64,000 bases of DNA from Microvirga roseola (GTDB lineage Bacteria > Pseudomonadota > Alphaproteobacteria > Rhizobiales > Beijerinckiaceae), in assembly GCF_020866965.1 (NCBI RefSeq), contig NZ_JAJATX010000001.1:62001-126000 (forward strand), given 5' to 3'. A program made the position numbers and the translations under genes. The notes under the pieces are model-generated. The model had not been told where the DNA came from, did no database searches, and worked only from the letters and a program-made list of their open reading frames with translations. This document shows positions 59,554 through 64,000 of the stretch, one piece after another. Numbering within the stretch: the first letter of the stretch is position 1; every line of letters starts with the position of its first letter.

Positions 59554-60711
59554 TTAGTCTTGCCGCGCGCTGCGCCGGTTCGCCTTCTGCCGGTCGTTCT
59601 GCCAGGCGATGAACTCCCTGAAGAGGGTTTCACGCTGCTCGGCGGAGGCCGACAATCCCTTGCTGTTCATAAAGTCCTCGAAGCTGTCGGCGAGGGGGGA
59701 AGCCTTGTCGGCGACCGAGGCTGCGCGGTCCAGCCAGTCCTGGGCGGGCTTCACGCGCTCCCAGCCGGGCACATCGGCCGCAAGGTTCACCTCTTTCCAC
59801 TTCGGGTGCCGTCCGGCCTGCAGGAACTCGTCGAAGCGCGAGAAGAACGAGTCGACGAAGCGCTTCACGCGGTTGTAGCGGTCCGAGTTCACGGGCCAGT
59901 TGAACACGGCGAGCAGGCTGCCCACGGCCAGGGTGTCGACTGTCTTGCCCTCATCGACGAGGCGAGGGTAATCCGCATTCGTGAAGCGGGCCGGGAAATA
60001 GCTCTCCGCGATCTCTCCCTCGAAAGGAATGGGGAGAAGGTGGAAGCGCCCGTCGCCCTGGAACTCGGCGATGGCGCGGACCGGGCGCCCGGCCACATAT
60101 ACCGCGGCCTCGATCTCGCCCGACTTGAGCTGCGCATAGGACGAAGCCTGATCGAAGGTCGTCACATCGGGCTTGATCCCGAGCTTGTCGAAGATCAGGC
60201 GCGCGGTGAGGTTCGTGCCGCTGCCGTCCTTGTCGATATTGACCTTCTTGCCGTCGAGCTGCCGGATGTCGGTGATCTCGCGGTTGGCGATGATGTGGAT
60301 CTCTTCGTTGTAGAGCCGCGTGATGAAGCGCAGGCGCTTGGAGGCGTCGTCGTGCAGGCTTTCCGCCTTCAGTTGCTCGCGCGCATCCATCTGCACGATT
60401 CCGATATCGACGCCGCGCAGGAACATGATATCCTTCAGGTTCTGCAGCGATCCGCGCCCGATCATCGGCAGCACGCGCAGGTTCTCGCCGTCGAGCACGT
60501 TGGCGAGATCGGCCGCGATACGGATATAGGTGCCGTCCGCGCCACCCGAGACGATCCCCACCGTGCCGGCATTGATGCGGGCGGCGGTCGTGCTCTGGGC
60601 CGATGCGCCCGCAATGCCCGCAACGAGAGCCGCCGCCACGGCTACGGAGCGGATGATTTTCCTGCCGCAGATCGTCCGAAGAGAAGCAAAACTGGAGACT
60701 CGACCCGACAT
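59554..60711 (-). CDS. TAXI-family TRAP transporter solute-binding protein
   Basis: 385 residues from ATG at 60711 (MSGRVSSFASLR), with GGGAGG eight bases upstream; a start 38 codons earlier is open but unlikely. Signal peptide through GIAGASAQ. TAXI features: VGIVSGGADGTYIRIAADLANVL, GSLQNLKDIMFLRGVDIGIVQMDA and KKVNIDKDGSGTNLTARLIFDKLGI. Unusually long C-terminal extension (SFFSRFDEFL..) beyond the binding fold, and no TRAP membrane partner in the window, so an orphan or remote-membrane partner is likely. Confidence 0.88.
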   Translation of the reverse strand: MSGRVSSFASLRTICGRKIIRSVAVAAALVAGIAGASAQSTTAARINAGTVGIVSGGADGTYIRIAADLANVLDGENLRVLPMIGRGSLQNLKDIMFLRGVDIGIVQMDAREQLKAESLHDDASKRLRFITRLYNEEIHIIANREITDIRQLDGKKVNIDKDGSGTNLTARLIFDKLGIKPDVTTFDQASSYAQLKSGEIEAAVYVAGRPVRAIAEFQGDGRFHLLPIPFEGEIAESYFPARFTNADYPRLVDEGKTVDTLAVGSLLAVFNWPVNSDRYNRVKRFVDSFFSRFDEFLQAGRHPKWKEVNLAADVPGWERVKPAQDWLDRAASVADKASPLADSFEDFMNSKGLSASAEQRETLFREFIAWQNDRQKANRRSARQD

Positions 60712-60871
60712 TCTTGTGTCCTCCCTGGACTGCCTTGCGGCCGCGCATTCCCTGAGTGTTTCGACCGTCCGCCCGGATGTTTTGAAGGAAAGATGACGCC
60801 GGAGGTAAGATCGAAGAGACATCATGGTATGCCTCTCCCGACCTCGGTCAATGAAGCTTTGCCCCCGGATT

Positions 60872-60911
60872 AATACTCACGAAGGGGTAGCCAATACTCA
60901 TAAAGGGATAG
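60872..60911. repeat. Tandem 19-bp direct repeats
   Basis: AATACTCACGAAGGGGTAG at 60872-60890 and AATACTCATAAAGGGATAG at 60893-60911 match at 16 of 19 positions, offset 21 bases, two helical turns. They resemble paired regulator sites for the divergent TAXI and min genes. Confidence 0.75.
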
Positions 60912-60937
60912 TTCTTATCTTTATATTCCTTGCAAAA

Positions 60938-60956
60938 GGCGAATGTCTCATTCGCC
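60938..60956. other. Perfect small hairpin upstream of minC
   Basis: GGCGAATG and CATTCGCC (8-bp arms, 3-base loop) with AAAA before it, hence TTTT after it on the minus strand. It could stop minus strand transcription or be an operator. Confidence 0.5.
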
Positions 60957-61014
60957 GCCGAACCCGAGCCCCTGGCGCCTCCCGCTGAAAAATAGTTTCG
61001 CGCCGCTGCCGTTC

Positions 61015-61029
61015 TTAACGGTCCGTTAA
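61015..61029. promoter_or_regulatory. CtrA-type box upstream of minCDE
   Basis: TTAACGGTCCGTTAA is TTAA-N7-TTAA and also a perfect palindrome, followed by C (full form TTAA-N7-TTAAC). It lies 46 bases before the minC start. CtrA is known to act on minCD in Sinorhizobium, as I recall; direct binding here is inferred. Confidence 0.65.
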
Positions 61030-61074
61030 CCATAAAAGGTCGAAATCAGAGACGTAGAAGGAAATTCAAATCCC

Positions 61075-61791
61075 GTGACCATCGCCGTGCGACCCCGACC
61101 CTCTCTTCGCTTCCGTGGCAGGTCCTTCATGGCCCTGGTCCTCGCGCCTGAAGTGCCGCTCAGGGACTGGCTCGAAGATCTCGATGCCGTTTCGGAGCGT
61201 TCGCCGGGGTTCTTCGCCGGACGGCCTATCATCGTGGACGTGTCCTCGCTCAAGCCCTCCAAGTCGGAGCTCAAGTTCCTGCTGGCGGCGCTCAAGATGC
61301 GCGACATCCGCATCATCGGTCTCGAGGGGGCCGCGCCCGCGGTAGTCGACGCCGACATGCCGGCTCCCGTCAATGGCGGCAAGCCGGCGGGCGAGATCGA
61401 CATTCCCGACGCAGCCAATGCCGCCGTCGCCGCAGCCTCCGCCTTCCAGACGCCCGCGCCCGAGAAGTCGCTTCTCATCGAGGGCTCGGTCCGCTCGGGC
61501 CAGTCGATCCTTCATCCCGAAGGCGACGTGACGGTGCTGGGCTCGGTTGCATCGGGCGCTGAGATCGTGGCGGGCGGTTCCATTCACGTCTACGGCGTGT
61601 TGCGCGGCCGGGCCATTGCAGGCTGCACGGGCAATGCACGCGCGCGCATCTTCTGCAGAAAATTCGAAGCCGAACTGATCGCAATCGATGGGCTCTACAA
61701 GACGGCCGACGACCTCGGATCGAAGTATCACGGTCAGGCCATTCAAGTGAACCTGGATGGCGACTCGATCATCCTGAAAACGCTGGATTGA
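61075..61791 (+). CDS. minC: Septum site-determining protein MinC
   Basis: Inhibits FtsZ assembly away from mid-cell with MinD. 238 residues. N-terminal FtsZ-interacting domain, then C-terminal beta-helix repeats (VRSGQSILHPEGDVTVLGSVASGAEIVAGGSIHVYGVLRGRAIAG). GTG start at 61075 with AAGGA about 12 bases upstream. minD follows after 16 bases; the three genes form an operon. Confidence 0.95.
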   Translation: MTIAVRPRPSLRFRGRSFMALVLAPEVPLRDWLEDLDAVSERSPGFFAGRPIIVDVSSLKPSKSELKFLLAALKMRDIRIIGLEGAAPAVVDADMPAPVNGGKPAGEIDIPDAANAAVAAASAFQTPAPEKSLLIEGSVRSGQSILHPEGDVTVLGSVASGAEIVAGGSIHVYGVLRGRAIAGCTGNARARIFCRKFEAELIAIDGLYKTADDLGSKYHGQAIQVNLDGDSIILKTLD

Positions 61792-61807
61792 GGAAAGAGG
61801 GACGACA

Positions 61808-62623
61808 ATGGCCAAAGTCTTGGTCGTAACATCAGGCAAAGGTGGCGTTGGCAAGACAACGTCTTCAGCAGCTCTGGGCGCAGCGCTGGCGCATGGCGGC
61901 GACAAGGTCGTCGTCATCGACTTCGACGTCGGGCTACGCAACCTGGACCTCGTGATGGGAGCGGAGCGCCGGGTCGTCTTCGACCTCATCAACGTGGTGC
62001 AGGGCGATGCGAAGCTGAACCAGGCTCTCATCCGCGACAAGCGGCTGGAGAACCTCTCGCTTCTTCCCGCCTCCCAGACCCGCGACAAGGATGCGCTCAC
62101 TGAGGAGGGCGTCGCCCGGGTCCTGAACGAGCTTCGCGAGAAGTTCGACTGGATCATCTGCGACAGCCCGGCGGGCATCGAGCGCGGCGCGACCATGGCC
62201 ATGCGGCACGCGGATGTCGCCGTCGTCGTCACCAACCCGGAAGTCTCTTCGGTGCGCGACTCCGACCGCATCATCGGTCTCCTCGACTCGAAGACCGAGC
62301 GCGCGGAGAAAGGCGAGCGCATCGAGAAGCACCTGCTTCTCACCCGCTACGATCCCATCCGCGCCGAGCGCGGCGAGATGCTGAAGGTCGAGGACGTTCT
62401 GGAGATTCTCTCGATCCCGCTGATCGGCATCATCCCGGAGAGCGAAGAGGTGCTGCGCGCCTCGAACGTCGGATCGCCGGTCACGCTCAACAACCCGTCG
62501 AGCGCGCCGGGCCGGGCCTATTTCGACGCCTCGCGGCGGCTGAAGGGCGAGACCGTCGAGCTCACGATTCCCACCGACAAGAAGAGCCTGCTCGGCAAAT
62601 TGTTCGGACGGAGGGCTGCATGA
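61808..62623 (+). CDS. minD: Septum site-determining ATPase MinD
   Basis: Membrane-cycling ATPase that recruits MinC and is displaced by MinE. 271 residues. Deviant Walker A GKGGVGKT (10-17), [43 protein letters not shown]. The C-terminal amphipathic membrane helix is [14 protein letters not shown]. Starts 16 bases after minC; its stop overlaps minE by four bases (ATGA). Confidence 0.98.
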   Translation: MAKVLVVTSGKGGVGKTTSSAALGAALAHGGDKVVVIDFDVGLRNLDLVMGAERRVVFDLINVVQGDAKLNQALIRDKRLENLSLLPASQTRDKDALTEEGVARVLNELREKFDWIICDSPAGIERGATMAMRHADVAVVVTNPEVSSVRDSDRIIGLLDSKTERAEKGERIEKHLLLTRYDPIRAERGEMLKVEDVLEILSIPLIGIIPESEEVLRASNVGSPVTLNNPSSAPGRAYFDASRRLKGETVELTIPTDKKSLLGKLFGRRAA

Positions 62624-62883
62624 GCCTTATGAACTTCTTTAACCGTCGCACTTCCGCGCCGGTTGCCCGCGAGCGCCTGCAGATTCTGCTGGCGCATGAG
62701 CGGGGGATCGTCGGGGGCAAGCCCGATCTTGTCGCACAGCTGCGGGAAGAGATCCTGGCTGTCGTCAGCCGGCATATCTCGGTCCAGCGCGACAATGTCC
62801 AGGTCAAGATGAACCGCGACTCCGACATTTCAACCCTCGAGATCGAAGTCGAGATTCCCGCCCCCGCCGAAGCGCGGGCTTAG
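62620..62883 (+). CDS. minE: Cell division topological specificity factor MinE
   Basis: Stimulates MinD ATPase so that the Min proteins oscillate. 87 residues, with a MinD-contact start [27 protein letters not shown] and the dimer domain [28 protein letters not shown] at 62620 overlaps the minD TGA. Confidence 0.97.
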   Translation: MSLMNFFNRRTSAPVARERLQILLAHERGIVGGKPDLVAQLREEILAVVSRHISVQRDNVQVKMNRDSDISTLEIEVEIPAPAEARA

Positions 62884-62906
62884 GCGCATCAGCACGAGAA
62901 ACGACG

Positions 62907-62929
62907 GCCAGCCGATCGCATCGGCTGGC
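62907..62929. terminator. Hairpin after minE
   Basis: GCCAGCCGAT / ATCGGCTGGC, ten-bp stem with three-base loop CGC, between the minE stop and the convergent stop at 62945. It lacks a T-run, so termination is less certain. Confidence 0.55.
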
Positions 62930-62944
62930 TGAATTCGCTTGAAC

Positions 62945-64000
62945 CTATTGCGGGCTCCACACGCCGATCTTGGACTGGCGCGCCTGTTCGGCTGCCGCCT
63001 TGAGTTCGGGCGTCGCCTCGTCCGTCGGCTTGCCGCCGCCATTGAACAGCACGACCCGCGACAGATCCCGTCCGTCGACCTCGCAGCGATAGGTGTCGTT
63101 CCCGCCCGCAGGCTCGCAGGAGACCTCGCGGCCGCCGAGATAGCTGGCCATGTCCTCGGGCTTTCCGGCCCCGGGCGCCCATTCCACCCCGAACAGGCGG
63201 ACGACCTCGCCTTCGAGCGAGAGCGTCGCCGTATCGAGCACCTCCGGCACGCCCTTTAGGCTGCGCGGCCGCGACGGCGCTGCAGCCGGAGCAACGTCGG
63301 CAACGGCCTGCGTGGTAGGAGTAATCGTGCCGGTCGCTTCGGGGCCGTCGCTGTCCGCAGCGACCGCTACCGGCGGCTCCGGCTCTGAATCGAACAGCGA
63401 ATAGGTTCCGAGCCCCAGAAGGGCGGCGACAAGGAGGGCGCCGATGGCGAAGCCCCGGCCGCGCGGCAGGGAGCGCTCCCTCAGGCCGTCGACGAAGCTC
63501 CGCGCCCTGTGGCCCGAGATCGGGAAGCCGTCGCGCGCCGCATGGAAGCGGGCCGCGTCGCCTGTCGCCGGAGAGGCCTGCCGCGACGCGAAGAAGTCAC
63601 GCAACGTCTCGCCGCCGAAGAGCCCTGCGGAGGCGGCCTCCCGGGAGGCCTCGCCGGAATCGACGTTCAGCCAGTCGCGCCGCGGCTTTTCCGGCTGCGG
63701 TGGGGGTGGCGCGGCGACCGGCCGCTCGTGGACGATCGGATTCTCGAGAGGCGGCGGCGCCTCCGCCGCGGGTTCAGGGGATAGGGCCCTGGATTGCTGG
63801 AAGAGAACCGGGTGACTTTCTCGCAGCTCGTCCAGAAGATCGCGGATGGTGAACTCGATGCTCCGCCCATCCTTGTCGATCATGCGCGGCCGGCCCTTCG
63901 GGTCGATCACCGTGATCCTCAGTGTGCCGTCCACCAGCGAATAGCGCAGCGACGATTCGATGATCAGCTCCAGCGGGCGGCGGGCATCGGCGGTGGGGTT
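62945..64000 (-). CDS. Membrane protein with degenerate SNase-like domain, 5' end outside window
   Basis: The frame stays open to the edge; at least 351 residues are visible. N-terminal part resembles a DNA-replication or helix region (SLRYSLVDGTLRITVID, IEFTIRDLLDEL), then a Pro-rich linker, one TM helix GFAIGALLVAALLGLGTYSLF, and a C-terminal OB-like domain VLDTATLSLEGEVVRLFGVEWAPG..YRCEVDGRDLSRVVLF..KIGVW. The last follows the staphylococcal-nuclease strand pattern and end (AEQARQSKIGVW), but the catalytic acids and Arg cannot be matched, so it is probably inactive. The GTG at 63934 is not the true start. Not recognised as a named gene. Confidence 0.7.
   Translation of the reverse strand, partial: NPTADARRPLELIIESSLRYSLVDGTLRITVIDPKGRPRMIDKDGRSIEFTIRDLLDELRESHPVLFQQSRALSPEPAAEAPPPLENPIVHERPVAAPPPPQPEKPRRDWLNVDSGEASREAASAGLFGGETLRDFFASRQASPATGDAARFHAARDGFPISGHRARSFVDGLRERSLPRGRGFAIGALLVAALLGLGTYSLFDSEPEPPVAVAADSDGPEATGTITPTTQAVADVAPAAAPSRPRSLKGVPEVLDTATLSLEGEVVRLFGVEWAPGAGKPEDMASYLGGREVSCEPAGGNDTYRCEVDGRDLSRVVLFNGGGKPTDEATPELKAAAEQARQSKIGVWSPQ

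Larger units (their letters stand above)
60712..61074. other. Intergenic region between the TAXI gene and minC
   Basis: 363 bases with no convincing gene. It holds two 19-bp direct repeats (60872-60911), a perfect GGCGAATG-TCT-CATTCGCC hairpin (60938-60956), and a CtrA-type box (61015-61029) 46 bases before minC. The opposite-strand 61-codon reading of the repeats is probably not a gene. Confidence 0.6.

Noticed and set aside
60848-61033. Possible 61-residue peptide with YPFMSIGYPFVSI repeats
   Set aside because: The repetition comes from the two 19-bp DNA repeats; no ribosome site and no family resemblance.
61066-62343. Long minus-strand open frame opposite minC and minD
   Set aside because: It runs antisense to two certain genes, has low-complexity composition and no ribosome site.

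Overview
The window reads as a stretch of a GC-rich alphaproteobacterial chromosome of the order Hyphomicrobiales (Rhizobiales). The evidence is the block divL - ahcY - HPr - EIIA - hprK - chvG - chvI - pckA, a TsaE-AmgK fusion gene, short HprK, minCDE, and CtrA-type TTAA-N7-TTAA sites. A Methylobacteriaceae/Microvirga-like genus is plausible but is an inference from gene content only. I see no rRNA, tRNA, insertion sequence, prophage or CRISPR array. The window is dense with genes, most of them core metabolism.

Layout. 1-5.1 kb: trpF(partial)-trpB-trpA-accD-folC on the plus strand. 5.3-17.6 kb: a DUF4242 gene, then convergent minus-strand genes, read in the order divL, tsaE/amgK, murU, addB, addA (tightly packed, one probable operon), then trxA. 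17.7-26.1 kb: ahcY, the HPr/EIIA/HprK phosphotransfer proteins and the ChvG-ChvI two-component system on the minus strand, then a HugZ-like gene and pckA on the plus strand. 26-36 kb: mixed single genes (FAD oxidoreductase, Na+/H+ antiporter-like protein, glutamine amidotransferase, GST, a MarR regulator divergent from a secreted monooxygenase-fold protein plus cytochrome b561, GNAT, polA). 36.4-38 kb: an RTX-type calcium-binding protein gene broken by a -1 frameshift. 38-43.6 kb: a xylose module (ROK repressor divergent from xylF-xylH-xylG-xylB-like dehydrogenase). 43.6-48 kb: AmpG-like permease, a SIR2-like protein divergent from a Nudix hydrolase, a DUF533/TerB-like protein and a tail-anchored unknown. 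48-54.8 kb: glutathione-dependent formaldehyde detoxification (frmA, fghA), an MBL-fold hydrolase, katA/oxyR, and a thiosulfate-transporter-like protein. 55-64 kb: cysteine synthase, TauE/SafE permease, several unknown proteins, a TAXI solute-binding protein, minCDE and a membrane protein with an SNase-like fold that runs off the end.

How the genes work together. Three themes stand out. (1) Cell-cycle control: DivL, with Tyr where the phosphorylatable His would be, and minCDE each have a perfect CtrA box upstream. (2) Peptidoglycan recycling: AmgK, MurU and an AmpG-like importer are all here, at two separate loci. (3) Sugar and carbon control: HprK/HPr/EIIA are joined to ChvGI, near pckA, and a xylose importer is paired with a NAD-dependent xylose dehydrogenase, which points to non-phosphorylating xylose oxidation.

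The least explained items are the SIR2/Nudix divergent pair, the frameshifted RTX gene with a slippery-looking A-run, three evenly spaced ATAGCGT boxes at the MarR promoter, a 110-bp fold-back element between xylF and xylH, and tandem 19-bp repeats upstream of minC. No complete novel system is proven by the sequence alone.
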